A stretch of DNA of 64,000 nucleotides from Ochrobactrum vermis (GTDB lineage Bacteria > Pseudomonadota > Alphaproteobacteria > Rhizobiales > Rhizobiaceae). Of the stretch, positions 31,161-41,503 are shown in pieces; the stretch's first letter is position 1; the number at the start of each line of letters is the position of its first letter. The notes below the pieces were generated by a model. The model saw only the letters and a list, made by a program, of their open reading frames with translations, made no database searches and was not told the origin of the DNA. Where the stretch lies: the NCBI RefSeq assembly GCF_002975205.1, contig NZ_PCOC01000001.1:558001-622000 (forward strand). Reading direction: 5' to 3'. The position numbers and the translations under genes were made by a program.

Positions 31161-34100
31161 ATGCGCTTCTCCAAGCTGCGCCTTGTCGGTTTCAAATCTT
31201 TCGTCGAGCCCATGGAGTTCGTTATCGAAGGCGGGCTGACCGGCGTCGTCGGCCCTAATGGCTGCGGCAAATCCAATCTGGTCGAAGCGTTGCGCTGGGT
31301 GATGGGTGAGAACTCATACAAGAACATGCGCGCTTCCGGCATGGACGATGTGATCTTCTCCGGCTCAGCCACGCGACCCGCGCGCAATACGGCGGAAGTA
31401 ACGCTCTTTCTCGACAATTCGGATCGTACCGCACCCGCCGCTTACAATGATGCGGATGAATTGCAGGTTTCGCGCCGCATCGAACGCGAATCCGGATCTG
31501 TCTACCGCATCAATGGCAAGGAAGCACGAGCCAAGGATGTGCAGCTTCTCTTCGCTGACCAATCCACCGGCGCGCGTTCGCCGTCTATGGTCGGCCAGGG
31601 ACGTATTGGCGAGCTCATTCAGGCGAAACCGCAGGCACGCCGAGCGCTTTTGGAAGAAGCGGCTGGCATTTCCGGCCTGCATACGCGCCGCCATGAAGCC
31701 GAATTGCGCCTGCGTGCCGCCGAGACCAATCTCGAGCGTCTGGACGATGTGGTGGGCGAACTGGGCAGCCAGATCGAAAGCTTGAAGCGTCAGGCACGTC
31801 AGGCGAACCGCTTCAAAGCGCTTTCCGCAGATATTCGCCGTGCCGAAGCCGCACTTCTGCACCTGCGCTGGTCGCAGGCAAAGATGCAGGAAGGTGAGGC
31901 GCAAAGCGCTTTGGCACAGGCCACATCCGCCGTCGGCGATATGGCGCAGGCGCAGATGAATGCCGCAAAGGTGCAGGCGGTCGGTGCGCACAAACTGCCC
32001 GAACTGCGTGAGGCTGAAGCGAAAGCCGCAGCCGCATTGCAGCGCCTTTCCATAGCCAGGACCCAGCTTGACGAGGAAGGCGAACGTCTTCGCACCCGCC
32101 GGGCAGAGCTGATGAAGAGGCTCGAGCAACTTTCCGCCGACATCGCGCGCGAAGAAGAAATGATGCGTGAAAATGCCGATATTCTGGCGCGGCTCGATGA
32201 CGAGGAACAGGAGTTGATCGCTTCTGCCGAGGAGTCTGGCGAACGTGATCAGGAGCTGCATGCGCTGTTCGAGGAAGCGGAAGTTCGCCTGCAGGATAGC
32301 GAGAACGCCCTGTCACGGGTGACGGCGGAACGTGCTGAAGCTGCCGCAGAACGTGCGCAGATCGAGCGGGCATTGAAGGAAACACGTGATCGTCGTGACC
32401 GTCTGGCTGTCCAGATGGAAACGATCGAGCGCGATATTGCTTCTGTTGCAGAGCAGATCGGTGGCCTTTTCGATCCGGCGGAAAAGCGTATCGTCGTTGA
32501 CCGCTGTGCAGAGGCACTCGCGTCTGCGGAAGAAATGGTTGCCAGCGCGGAAGAGCGTGTTGCAAGCGCGCGCGAAGCGGAAGCGGCAAGCCGTCAGCCC
32601 TTGAGCGAAGCGCGCACTGAACTGAACCGTATCGAAACGGAAGCGCATACATTGGCGCGCATTTTGAATGCTGGCGAAACGGGGCAGTTCCCGCCGGTGG
32701 TGGAAGAACTGCGTGTCGAGAAGGGCTATGAAGTGGCACTCGGTGCTGCGCTCGGTGAAGATCTCGATGCGGCCAGCGATGAACACGCGCCGGTCTATTG
32801 GGCTTACAACCCCGCTGCCAATGCTGATCCCGCGCTGCCTGACGGCGTGACGCCTTTGGATCGACTGGTGGAGGGGCCGCAGCAATTGCGTCGCAGGCTC
32901 GCACAGGTCGGCGTCGTTTCTGATGGTGACGGCAAGCGCCTGCAGGCCCTGTTGCGGCCCGGTCAGCGGCTGGTCAGCAAGGCCGGTGCACTCTGGCGCT
33001 GGGATGGTTATACGGCGAGTGCCGATGCGCCGACCCCGGCGGCCCAGCGACTGGCACAAAAAAACCGGCTGGCGGAACTCGAACAGGAAGCAATTGCCGC
33101 GCGCAAGCGTGCCGAGCAGGCCGAGCAGGATGTGCAGCGCACGGAAACGAACGTTCGCGAGGCTGTCGAGCAGGAACGTATTGCCCGCGATCAATGGCGC
33201 GCCAACCAGCGCAAGCTCGATGAAGCGCGCGAAGCTCTGGCTGCTGCCGAACGCGCAGCAGGTCAGCTTGCGACACGCCGCGCTGGTCTTGAAGACAGCA
33301 AGGTGCATCTTGAGGAAAATCTCGAAGAGGCCCAGATTCGTGTAACGGAAGCCGAAGACCGGCTTGATGAAATGCCGGATATTGATGCGATTGGCGAACG
33401 CCTTGCCGCATTGAATAGCGAAGTCATGTCGGATCGCACAGCCCTGGCAGAAGCGCGGGCCGCCTATGAAGGGCTGCGGCGCGAGGCCGATGCACGCAAG
33501 CGACGACTGGAAATGATTGCGCTGGAGCGCCGAAACTGGAAATCCCGCGTTGAAAATGCTGGCCGCCACATTGATGCATTGAATGATCGTCGTGCGGAGA
33601 CGGCTGACGAAGCCGAGGCGCTCGCAGAAGCCCCCGATGAGATCGAGAGCCGCCGCCGGGCACTTTTGAACGAGCTTTCACAGGCCGATGCCCTGCGCAA
33701 GCAGGCAGGAGACGTTCTGGCCGAGGCCGAAGCAGCGCAGGCGGAATTCGACAAGGCGGCAACCCTTGCCATCCAGCAACTGGCGGCAAGCCGTGAACAG
33801 AGGGCGCGTGCCGAAGAACGCCTCGCGGCGGCGGAAGAGCGGCGCAAGGATGCCGAAGCCCGAATCGCTGAAGCGCTGAACTGCCCGCCCCACGAGGCTA
33901 TTCGCCAGGCCGGATTGAGACCGGATGAGGCCTTGCCTGATCCCGATCATCTGGAGCGTCAGCTTGAGCGGTTGAAGATAGAGCGCGAGCGGCTTGGCGC
34001 GGTTAATCTACGCGCCGATGAAGAACAGCAGGAATTGTCCGGACGTCTTGATACCATCGTTTCCGAGCGCGAAGACGTGATCGAGGCGATCAAGAAATTG

Positions 34101-34619
34101 CGCCAGGCAATCCAGAGCCTCAATCGTGAGGGGCGCGAGCGTCTGCTGGCTGCGTTCGACGTGGTGAATGTGCAGTTCCAGCGCCTGTTCACGCATCTCT
34201 TCGGCGGCGGTACGGCTGAACTGCAGCTGATCGAAAGCGACGATCCGTTGGAAGCCGGCCTGGAAATTCTCGCCCGTCCGCCCGGCAAGAAGCCGCAAAC
34301 CATGACGCTGCTTTCGGGCGGTGAGCAGGCGCTGACGGCCATGGCGCTCATTTTCGCGGTGTTCCTCACCAATCCGGCACCAATCTGCGTGCTCGACGAA
34401 GTGGATGCGCCGCTCGATGACCATAATGTCGAGCGCTATTGCAACCTGATGGACGAAATGGCGGCTTCAACCGAAACGCGCTTCGTGGTTATCACACATA
34501 ACCCAATCACAATGGCGCGCATGAACCGTCTGTTCGGCGTGACCATGGGCGAGCAAGGCGTTAGTCAGCTTGTTTCCGTGGACTTGCAGACTGCAGAACA
34601 GTTGCGCGAAGCGAGCTAA
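31161..34619 (+). CDS. smc: Chromosome segregation ATPase SMC
   Basis: A 1152-residue condensin subunit. The N-terminal head has Walker A GPNGCGKSN (31-39). Long coiled coils flank a hinge near residues 505-640. The C-terminal head has the signature LLSGGEQALTAMAL and Walker B VLDEVDAPLDD. The length is normal for alphaproteobacterial SMC, which is slightly shorter than that of Bacillus. It organises and separates the chromosomes with ScpA and ScpB, which are not in the window. ATG 31161 has an AGGAGG site upstream. Confidence 0.97.
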   Translation: MRFSKLRLVGFKSFVEPMEFVIEGGLTGVVGPNGCGKSNLVEALRWVMGENSYKNMRASGMDDVIFSGSATRPARNTAEVTLFLDNSDRTAPAAYNDADELQVSRRIERESGSVYRINGKEARAKDVQLLFADQSTGARSPSMVGQGRIGELIQAKPQARRALLEEAAGISGLHTRRHEAELRLRAAETNLERLDDVVGELGSQIESLKRQARQANRFKALSADIRRAEAALLHLRWSQAKMQEGEAQSALAQATSAVGDMAQAQMNAAKVQAVGAHKLPELREAEAKAAAALQRLSIARTQLDEEGERLRTRRAELMKRLEQLSADIAREEEMMRENADILARLDDEEQELIASAEESGERDQELHALFEEAEVRLQDSENALSRVTAERAEAAAERAQIERALKETRDRRDRLAVQMETIERDIASVAEQIGGLFDPAEKRIVVDRCAEALASAEEMVASAEERVASAREAEAASRQPLSEARTELNRIETEAHTLARILNAGETGQFPPVVEELRVEKGYEVALGAALGEDLDAASDEHAPVYWAYNPAANADPALPDGVTPLDRLVEGPQQLRRRLAQVGVVSDGDGKRLQALLRPGQRLVSKAGALWRWDGYTASADAPTPAAQRLAQKNRLAELEQEAIAARKRAEQAEQDVQRTETNVREAVEQERIARDQWRANQRKLDEAREALAAAERAAGQLATRRAGLEDSKVHLEENLEEAQIRVTEAEDRLDEMPDIDAIGERLAALNSEVMSDRTALAEARAAYEGLRREADARKRRLEMIALERRNWKSRVENAGRHIDALNDRRAETADEAEALAEAPDEIESRRRALLNELSQADALRKQAGDVLAEAEAAQAEFDKAATLAIQQLAASREQRARAEERLAAAEERRKDAEARIAEALNCPPHEAIRQAGLRPDEALPDPDHLERQLERLKIERERLGAVNLRADEEQQELSGRLDTIVSEREDVIEAIKKLRQAIQSLNREGRERLLAAFDVVNVQFQRLFTHLFGGGTAELQLIESDDPLEAGLEILARPPGKKPQTMTLLSGGEQALTAMALIFAVFLTNPAPICVLDEVDAPLDDHNVERYCNLMDEMAASTETRFVVITHNPITMARMNRLFGVTMGEQGVSQLVSVDLQTAEQLREAS

Positions 34620-34646
34620 AAAACACAATTTGTGCGGAGGGGCGGC

Positions 34647-35540
34647 ATGAGCGGTGATCACGACCACGGAGACGTCAGCGACACGCCGCTTCCAAGGCTA
34701 TGGATTGCCTTCTCTCTGACCAGCCTTTTCATGATCGTCGAGATCATTGGCAGTTTCATCACCGGCAGTCTGGCGCTGTTATCCGATGCCATGCACATGG
34801 CGACGGACAGTTTTGCGCTTCTCCTTGCCTTGATCGCCATCTATCTAGGGCGTCGGCCCGCCGATATCCTTCGCACTTACGGCTATGCCCGTTTCGAAAT
34901 CCTTGCAGCGACGGTGAATGCACTTCTGCTGCTGGGTGTGGCTTTCTATATCCTCTATGAAGCCTATGAACGTCTTTCGCGTCCTGCTGATGTACAGTCG
35001 GTCGGCATGATGGTCGTTGCCGCCCTTGGTCTGGTCATCAACCTGATATCGATGCGGGTCTTGATGGGGCACAAGGATGAAAGCCTCAACGTCAAGGGTG
35101 CTTATCTCGAGGTCTGGGCGGATATGCTGGGCTCTGTTGGCGTGATCGTCGGCGCTGTGATCATTTATCTGACCGGATGGGAGTGGGTGGATTCACTGAT
35201 CGCCATCGGTATCGGCTTCATGGTCTTTCCGCGCACATGGGTTCTGCTCAAGGAATGCATCAATATTCTGCTGGAAGGTGTCCCCGCGGGACTCGACCTC
35301 AATGATTTGCAGAAAGCTGTGCTGGCTGTACCGGGAGTTGCGGCGCTCCACGACCTCCACGTCTGGTCGCTCACCAAGAACCAGAAATCCCTGACCGCTC
35401 ATATTGTGCTGGCTGATGGGGCAAGGGGCGAAACCGTGCGCCGCGCGGTGGAGCAGGTCTTGCAGGAGAAATACGATCTCCACCACACCACCTTGCAGAT
35501 GGAAGTCGTAGATCGCGCTTCTGCCGAACACATTCACTGA
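34647..35540 (+). CDS. Cation diffusion facilitator (zinc/cadmium efflux)
   Basis: A 297-residue CDF transporter with about six membrane helices and a C-terminal cytosolic domain. Metal sites are visible: LSDAMHMATDSFAL (HxxxD) in helix 2 and a matching EVWADMLGSVGV (DxxxD-type, with W-A-D) in helix 5. The histidine-rich start (GDHDHGDVSD) and the DLHVWSLTKNQ domain are typical of the ZitB/CzcD group. The ATG at 34647 follows GGAGG. Likely substrates are Zn, Cd or Co; the exact metal is unknown. It sits beside smc without overlap. Confidence 0.93.
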   Translation: MSGDHDHGDVSDTPLPRLWIAFSLTSLFMIVEIIGSFITGSLALLSDAMHMATDSFALLLALIAIYLGRRPADILRTYGYARFEILAATVNALLLLGVAFYILYEAYERLSRPADVQSVGMMVVAALGLVINLISMRVLMGHKDESLNVKGAYLEVWADMLGSVGVIVGAVIIYLTGWEWVDSLIAIGIGFMVFPRTWVLLKECINILLEGVPAGLDLNDLQKAVLAVPGVAALHDLHVWSLTKNQKSLTAHIVLADGARGETVRRAVEQVLQEKYDLHHTTLQMEVVDRASAEHIH

Positions 35541-35569
35541 AACTCGATATTCGCCGCCGCAAACGAGAT

Positions 35570-35914
35570 TTACCGGTCGCTCCACATGGCAAGTTCGTTC
35601 CCGGCCGGGTCGGTGAAATGAAAACGCCGCCCGCCAGGGAACGAGAAGATGGGTTTCACGATGGTGCCGCCCGCATCGGTAACGGACTCCAGCGCGCTTT
35701 CCAGCTTTGCAGCATAGAGTACGGGCAGAGGCTTTCCGGTCGCCTGTCCATCGGCATCAAATCCGCCGTCCAATCCTTCGGAAAAGGCTGAATAGGTTGG
35801 GCCGTAATCGGTGAAAGACCAACCGAAGGCTCGCGCATAGAAACTCTTCGTGGCATCAAGCGATCCGTGTCCCGCTGGCATTTCCAGATAGTCGAGCTTG
35901 CCTGTGATACGCAT
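35570..35914 (-). CDS. VOC superfamily (glyoxalase-like) protein
   Basis: A 114-residue single-domain VOC-fold protein (betaalphabetabetabeta twice). Family features include LDYLEMPAGHGSLDATKSFY at the start, the loop AFGWSFTDYGPTYSAF, and the C-terminal GRRFHFTDPAGNELAMW. The metal-binding His/Glu pattern is partly kept (the C-terminal E of GNELA). Substrate unknown. It converges with the CDF gene and marks the left edge of the accessory region that follows. Confidence 0.88.
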   Translation of the reverse strand: MRITGKLDYLEMPAGHGSLDATKSFYARAFGWSFTDYGPTYSAFSEGLDGGFDADGQATGKPLPVLYAAKLESALESVTDAGGTIVKPIFSFPGGRRFHFTDPAGNELAMWSDR

Positions 35915-36561
35915 GGCATAAATCCTTGATGTTCATTATTTGTTCTAATATTGACCGAAGGTTGCGGCTTTTGTCAAGGCAAAGGAACAAGGCTACCTTG
36001 CTCGTACCGTTAATCCAGTATTTTTAACACCGTTTCGTCGCCGTCGCGCAAGCGCTAATGATCGTTGATATTGCCTATGGTCTCGCCAGTTTTATCAGCT
36101 TCGAAGAAACATCTGATTGGCCGTCGATAGCTTCGCGCGAACCACAATTGCTACTCGAAATTGAGTTTTCCGTGAGCGGTGTTGTATAGGGATATGTTTG
36201 TCTTCCGCACGATGAAACTGTCGTAGAGTTCGTTAATTTCGTCTTTCAAGGAATGCCACGATGATATCTGCGAAAGGTGCTCTCCACTTGCCTGCTCATA
36301 CATGGAGACGTTGCTCGGTTGAAGTTAACTGTATTAATATAGCCATGTTTGTGCGTTCCACCGATTTGTGAATCCATTAATTGACGCCCAGTGATGACGA
36401 TATCACCAGCAAAAAAGCTGCAGCGGCTCAAATTTGACTATATCAATTATTTATAGTTTAATCCAGTCGACATTGGTGGCGTTTCTCGTAAGGGGCTGCC
36501 TTCGGACGTTTGTCCGAGTGGAGCGTACTCGCTGGCATTGCCAAATGGACGGGAGAACATT
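35915..36561. other. Non-coding stretch at the left side of the island
   Basis: Nothing longer than about 55 codons is open here. A short frame at 36058-36189 (43 residues after an ATG) has no recognisable similarity. The base composition is more A+T rich than that of the VOC gene, especially 36300-36470, in keeping with imported DNA. The oriT-like structure described separately is at the right end. Confidence 0.6.
36488..36532 (+). other. Possible oriT-like structure upstream of traA
   Basis: GTAAGGGGCTGCC (36488-36500) loosely recalls the nick-region core of RSF1010/Ti-type (MOBQ) transfer origins (GTAAGTGCGCCCT). A perfect hairpin follows, TCGGAC-GTTT-GTCCGA (36502-36517), plus a smaller CGAGT/ACTCG repeat. 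It lies about 30-75 bases before the relaxase start, where a relaxase's own oriT often is. The match is weak and untested. Confidence 0.25.
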
Positions 36562-39500
36562 GTGGCAATCATGTTCATCAGAGCGCAGCTGATCAGCAGG
36601 GGAGCGGGGCGCAATGTCGTCTCGGCCGCCTCTTATCGTCATCGCGCCCGGATGAGAGACGAACAGACCGGAACCTTGTTTAACTATCGCGGCGGCGACG
36701 ATGATTTGGTCCATGAAGAACTGGCGTTGCCGGAAGATATTCCATCGTGGCTGAGGTCAGCAATCGAAGGCAAGACTGTCGCTGAGGCAAGTGAGGCGCT
36801 CTGGAATGCAGTCGATGCTTTTGAGACACGTGTGGACGCACAACTTGCCCGTGAGTTGATTATTGCTCTGCCGGAGGAACTGACGCGGGCGGAGAATATC
36901 GCTTTGGTTCAGGAGTTCGTCCGAGACAATCTGACTTCGAATGGCATGATCGCCGACTGGGTTTATCACGACAAGGACGGCAATCCGCATATCCATCTGA
37001 TGACGGCATTGAGGTCGCTGACTGAAGAAGGGTTTGGTCCCAAATATGTGCCGGTTCGCCGACCCGACGGGAAACCACTACGTGATGTAAAATCAAATCG
37101 CCATAACGGGGATATTGTTTATACGTGTTGGGCTGGTGACAAGAAGACGATGAAGGCGTGGAAGGTCGCCTGGGCGCAAACGGCAAGCCGGTATCTGGCG
37201 CTGGCTGGCCATGACATCCGTCTGGATGGGCGCTCTTACGCCGAACAAGGTCTTGACGGGATTGCCCAGAGGCATCTGGGACCCGGAAAGTCGGCGATGA
37301 TGCGCAAGGGCGTCGAAATGTATTTCGCTCCTGCCGATCTGGCACGTCGGCGGAAAATGACCGCCCGGCTGCTTGCAGATCCGGGACCTCTCCTCAGGCT
37401 GCTTGGCAACGAGCGCTCGACCTTTGATGAGAAGGATATCGCAAGGATCATTCACCGCTATGTCGATGATCCGTCCGACTTCTCCAATATCCGCGCACGG
37501 CTGATGGCATCGAACGATCTGGTCCTGCTGAAGCCGCAGCAGGTCGGGCGACTGACTGGCCAGGCAACCGAACCTGCAATCTTCACCACCCGCCAGATCC
37601 TGCGCACCGAATATGACATGGTTTGCTCAGCCGATGTTTTATCGAAGAAGAAGGGGTTCGGAATTGTCGAAGCAAAACGGCTGGCTGCCGTGCGGTGCGT
37701 CGAAACGGGCGATCCACAAAAACCGTTCAAGCTTGATCCCGGGCAGATCGAAGCCATTCGCCATGTTACTGGCGACAGCGGTATCGCTGCCGTCATCGGG
37801 CTTGCCGGTGCAGGCAAGTCGACATTGCTTGCAGCTGCACGCCTTGCCTGGGAAAGTGGCCATCATCGCGTCTTTGGCGCTGCACTGTCCGGTAAAGCGG
37901 CTGAAGGACTGGAGGAGAGTTCCGGTATCAGATCGCGCACGCTTGCCGCGTGGGAACATGCCTGGGGAAACGGGCGCGATCAGCTAAAACGCGGTGACAT
38001 CTTCGTTGTCGATGAGGCCGGCATGGTCTCCTCATTGCAGATGGCGCATGTGCTGAAGGCAGCAGAAAAGGCGGGCTCAAAGGTTGTTCTGGTCGGCGAT
38101 GCAATGCAGCTGCAGCCAATTCAGGCGGGTGCGGCTTTCCGGGCAATATCGGAACGGATCGGTTCAGCCGAGCTTGCTGGTGTGCGCCGGCAAAGGGAAC
38201 AATGGGCGTGCGATGCCTCAAAACTCTTCGCTCGTGGCAAGGTCGAGGAGGGACTGGATATCTATGCCAGGCATGGGCACCTGATCGAGGCGGAAACCCG
38301 CGACGGGCTTATCGACCGGCTGGTCAGCGACTGGACAGAGGCGCGCAAGAAAGCAATCGCACAGGCACCGGCAGGGCGAGGGGGGCGGCCAGAGGCGGGG
38401 ATTGGAGAGAAAGGCCGTGGTGGCGGGCATCGAGGTGCCGAGCTACGGGGTGATGCGTTGCTGGTATTGGCGCACACAAACAAGGACGTCCGCAAGCTGA
38501 ATGAAGCCTTGCGCCAGGTGATGATGGAGGATGGAGCGCTCACAGCTGCGCGCAGCTTCCGCACCGAGCGAGGTATGCGGGAGTTCGCTGCAGGCGACCG
38601 GATCATCTTCCTGGAAAATGCCCGCTTCCTTGAATCACGTGCAACAGGGTCTGGCCCGCAATATGTCAGGAATGGCATGCTTGGCACGGTGGTATCCACT
38701 GGCCATGCACTGCGTCGTCCGCTTCTGTCTGTCCGGCTCGACAGTGGCAGCGAGATTGTTCTCAGTGAAGACAGTTATCGTCATATCGATCATGGCTATG
38801 CCGTAACGATCCACAAGTCGCAGGGCGCGACCGTCGATCGCACGTTCGTGCTTGCCACCGGCATGATGGATCAGCATCTGACCTATGTGTCGATGACCCG
38901 TCATCGCGATCGGGCTGATCTTTATGCGGCACGCGAGGATTTCTGGGACAAGCCGGAATGGGGGGAGAAACTCCGTATTGACCATGCGACCGGTATGACC
39001 GGTGAACTGGTCGCAACCGGCCAGGCAAGGTTCGGGGCGCAGGATGAAGATGTTGCCAAAAGCCCCTATGTCGATGTGAAGACAGATAACGGTACGGTCC
39101 ATCGCCTTTGGGGTGTCAGTCTGCCCATGGCACTATCCAGGGCTGGAGCCTCCAGAGGGGATACGGTCACGCTTCGCAAGGATGGCGTCGAGACTGTGTC
39201 AGTAAAGGTTGCAGTCCCTGATGCGCAAGGCGGCGAAAGGCACCTTGAGGAACGCGCGGTCGACCGCAATGTCTGGACGGCGAAACTGGTTGAAACTGCC
39301 GATGTGCGCGGGGAGCGGATTGCAAGCGCAAGCCATCGGCCGGCATTGTTTCGGCAACTGGCCGACCGCCTTGCTCGTTCAGGCGCCAAAACCACTACGC
39401 TCGATTTTAGGAGCGAGGCTGGCTATCAGGCCCATGTTGATGACTTTGCCCGCAGGCGTGGTATCGACACACTTGCCGAAGTTGCAGCCGGCATCGAGGC

Positions 39501-40515
39501 AGGGGCAACCCGCCAACTGGCGTGGTTTGCGCAAAAGCGCCACCAGGTTGCAAAACTGTGGGAGCGGGCAGGCGTGGCGCTCGGCTTGGCAATCGATCGG
39601 GAACGCAACACGTCCTATCATGAGGAGCGGTCCGAAAGCTTCGCCATGCAAAATACAGGCGTTTCAACACCTGCAATTCAACGTTCTCTCAGTTCCCCCA
39701 AAATCCGCCTGCCGGACAATGGCGATGAGGGCCAGGAAGCTCGCACAGTACCGCCGACGCTTGCTGCCGTGACAAAGTTCAAGACATCGGTGGAGGTTGA
39801 AGCGCGCGGGAGGGCAGTTGCCGCAATCCATTATCGTCATAACCGATCGGCACTTGCTGAAACAGCATCTCGTATCTGGCGCGATCCCGCCGGTGCTGTC
39901 GACATGATCGAGGCCCTGATCGAGAAAGGCATTGCAGGCGAGCGGATCGCGGCAGCCATTGCCAATGACCCGGCTGCCTATGGTGCCCTACGCGGTTCCG
40001 GCCGTATCGTGGATAAATTGCTTGCCACCGGTCGTGAACGAAAAACCGCACTTCAAGCCGTATCGGAGGCGGGAACCTGTGTCCGCTTACTGGGATCCTC
40101 GTGGACGAGGGCACTTGATGTGGAGACCAGAACAATCCGCGAGGAGCGCGAGCGTATGGCGGTTACCGTTCCTGGATTGTCATCAATGGCAGACGTCGCG
40201 CTGCGGAGGATAACAGAGGCGATGAAGAAGAAGGGTGCCAGGCTCGAGGACGTAACGGGTTCGCTTCAACCTCATATACTTCAGGAATTTGCGACGGTGA
40301 GTAAGGCGCTCGATCTCAGATTCGGGCGCAATGCCATCCTGCGTGGCGAAAAGGCCGTCATCAATCGCCTGTCGTCAGCACAGCGACCAGCCTTCGAAGC
40401 GCTGCAGGGCAAGTTGAGGATTGTTCAGCATACAGTTCGCCACCAAGAAAGCCAACGTGTCATGACCGAGCGCAGGCAGCGGAGTTTAAATCGAGGGCGC
40501 GAGATTTCTACTTAG
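36562..40515 (+). CDS. traA: Ti-type conjugative relaxase/helicase TraA with BID-like C terminus
   Basis: A 1317-residue protein. The MobA/MobL (MOBQ) relaxase domain (about 1-230) has QLISRGAGRNVVSAASYRHR and metal histidines H143 and H145 in NPHIHLM. A RecD-like helicase follows, with Walker A GLAGAGKST (413-421) and Walker B VVDEAGMVS. From about 1070 to 1200 a domain with AAIHYRHN, IAAAIANDPAAYGALRG and LLATGRERKTAL resembles the BID secretion signal that alphaproteobacterial TraA relaxases share with Bartonella effectors. The start is GTG 36562 with GGGAG at close range; a TTG at 36538 is less likely. No traC, traD, traG, integrase or VirB genes are seen, so it is probably an orphan or a remnant that needs a helper. 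Confidence 0.93.
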   Translation: MAIMFIRAQLISRGAGRNVVSAASYRHRARMRDEQTGTLFNYRGGDDDLVHEELALPEDIPSWLRSAIEGKTVAEASEALWNAVDAFETRVDAQLARELIIALPEELTRAENIALVQEFVRDNLTSNGMIADWVYHDKDGNPHIHLMTALRSLTEEGFGPKYVPVRRPDGKPLRDVKSNRHNGDIVYTCWAGDKKTMKAWKVAWAQTASRYLALAGHDIRLDGRSYAEQGLDGIAQRHLGPGKSAMMRKGVEMYFAPADLARRRKMTARLLADPGPLLRLLGNERSTFDEKDIARIIHRYVDDPSDFSNIRARLMASNDLVLLKPQQVGRLTGQATEPAIFTTRQILRTEYDMVCSADVLSKKKGFGIVEAKRLAAVRCVETGDPQKPFKLDPGQIEAIRHVTGDSGIAAVIGLAGAGKSTLLAAARLAWESGHHRVFGAALSGKAAEGLEESSGIRSRTLAAWEHAWGNGRDQLKRGDIFVVDEAGMVSSLQMAHVLKAAEKAGSKVVLVGDAMQLQPIQAGAAFRAISERIGSAELAGVRRQREQWACDASKLFARGKVEEGLDIYARHGHLIEAETRDGLIDRLVSDWTEARKKAIAQAPAGRGGRPEAGIGEKGRGGGHRGAELRGDALLVLAHTNKDVRKLNEALRQVMMEDGALTAARSFRTERGMREFAAGDRIIFLENARFLESRATGSGPQYVRNGMLGTVVSTGHALRRPLLSVRLDSGSEIVLSEDSYRHIDHGYAVTIHKSQGATVDRTFVLATGMMDQHLTYVSMTRHRDRADLYAAREDFWDKPEWGEKLRIDHATGMTGELVATGQARFGAQDEDVAKSPYVDVKTDNGTVHRLWGVSLPMALSRAGASRGDTVTLRKDGVETVSVKVAVPDAQGGERHLEERAVDRNVWTAKLVETADVRGERIASASHRPALFRQLADRLARSGAKTTTLDFRSEAGYQAHVDDFARRRGIDTLAEVAAGIEAGATRQLAWFAQKRHQVAKLWERAGVALGLAIDRERNTSYHEERSESFAMQNTGVSTPAIQRSLSSPKIRLPDNGDEGQEARTVPPTLAAVTKFKTSVEVEARGRAVAAIHYRHNRSALAETASRIWRDPAGAVDMIEALIEKGIAGERIAAAIANDPAAYGALRGSGRIVDKLLATGRERKTALQAVSEAGTCVRLLGSSWTRALDVETRTIREERERMAVTVPGLSSMADVALRRITEAMKKKGARLEDVTGSLQPHILQEFATVSKALDLRFGRNAILRGEKAVINRLSSAQRPAFEALQGKLRIVQHTVRHQESQRVMTERRQRSLNRGREIST

Positions 40516-40632
40516 AGCGGGTAACAAGAAACATTGCGTTTATGTCATTGAGTGAGTTCGTGGCTAAAATTATTCAAACCCAGCCATGTTGTTTGGAATA
40601 GCGAACCTTCATTTCCAAATTGTGCACCAGTC

Positions 40633-40636
40633 GATA
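40633..40636 (+). repeat. Left target-site duplication (GATA) of the IS3 element
   Basis: GATA directly precedes the left terminal repeat GGTAATCCCCC. The same GATA follows the right end at 41834-41837. A 4-bp duplication is normal for the IS407 group. Confidence 0.75.
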
Positions 40637-40675
40637 GGTAATCCCCCCGTTTTTAACGGGGCTCGTCAGTAGAAT

Positions 40676-41503
40676 TCACGCGGCCATTTTCAGTTTCTGT
40701 GCGGGCGTTACGCCGCCGATGCCCATATTGGGACGTTCGTTGTTGTAGGTCCATAGCCACTGCGTGGCAAATTCCTGCGCCTCCTCAATGCTTTCGATGA
40801 TGTATTGGTCGAGCCAATCATTCCGAACGGTGCGATTGTAGCGCTCGACATACGCATTTTGTTGTGGCTTGCCGGGTTGGATATGGCTCAAGGCGATGCC
40901 TTGGTTGGCAGCCCACTCCATCAGTTTGCCACTGACGTATTCCGGCCCATTATCAACACGAATTGCGAATGGTTTGCCGCGCCATTCGATGATCTGGTTG
41001 AGGCTGCGGATGACGTGTTCGGCAGGCAGCGAGAAGTCTACCTCAATGCCCAAACCTTCGCGGTTGAAGTCATCCAGGACGTTCAGCAGTCGGAATTGCC
41101 TTCCATCCTCCAGCCGGTCGGCCATGAAATCCATGGACCAGACCATGTTCGGCGCATCTGGCACTGTCAGAGCATCGGGCTTGTCCCGCTTCAACCGCTT
41201 GCGTGGCTTGATCCCGAGGTTCAATTCAAGCTCACGATAGATGCGGTAAACGCGTTTATGGTTCCAGTGATGCCCCTGGACATTGCGCAGATAAAGGAAA
41301 CACAGACCGAAGCCCCAGGTCTTCTTTGCCCGCGTCAGTCCGATCAGGAGATCGGCAATCTGCTCGTTCTCGCCGTTCAGCCTGGCGCTGTAACGATAAC
41401 ATGTCTCGCTGACCTCGAAGGTGCGGCAGGCAAGCGCAACGCTCACCCCTCGCAACACCACTGCTTTCCCAGCCATCTCCCGGCGTTGAGATGGCCGCGT
41501 CAC
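40676..41503 (-). CDS. IS3-family transposase OrfB (DDE integrase domain)
   Basis: A 275-residue catalytic part counted from the frameshift point. Catalytic DDE residues are visible in [16 protein letters not shown] and [10 protein letters not shown]. The C-terminal segment [19 protein letters not shown] is the usual rve ending. Normally it is produced as a fusion with OrfA by a -1 shift on A6G at 41503-41509. A GTG lies exactly at the shift site, but separate initiation is not shown. The frame is intact. Confidence 0.9.
   Translation of the reverse strand: MTRPSQRREMAGKAVVLRGVSVALACRTFEVSETCYRYSARLNGENEQIADLLIGLTRAKKTWGFGLCFLYLRNVQGHHWNHKRVYRIYRELELNLGIKPRKRLKRDKPDALTVPDAPNMVWSMDFMADRLEDGRQFRLLNVLDDFNREGLGIEVDFSLPAEHVIRSLNQIIEWRGKPFAIRVDNGPEYVSGKLMEWAANQGIALSHIQPGKPQQNAYVERYNRTVRNDWLDQYIIESIEEAQEFATQWLWTYNNERPNMGIGGVTPAQKLKMAA

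Noticed and set aside
36058..36189. A 43-residue frame left of traA
   Set aside because: Too short, no ribosome site and no similarity recognised; could be a decayed fragment.
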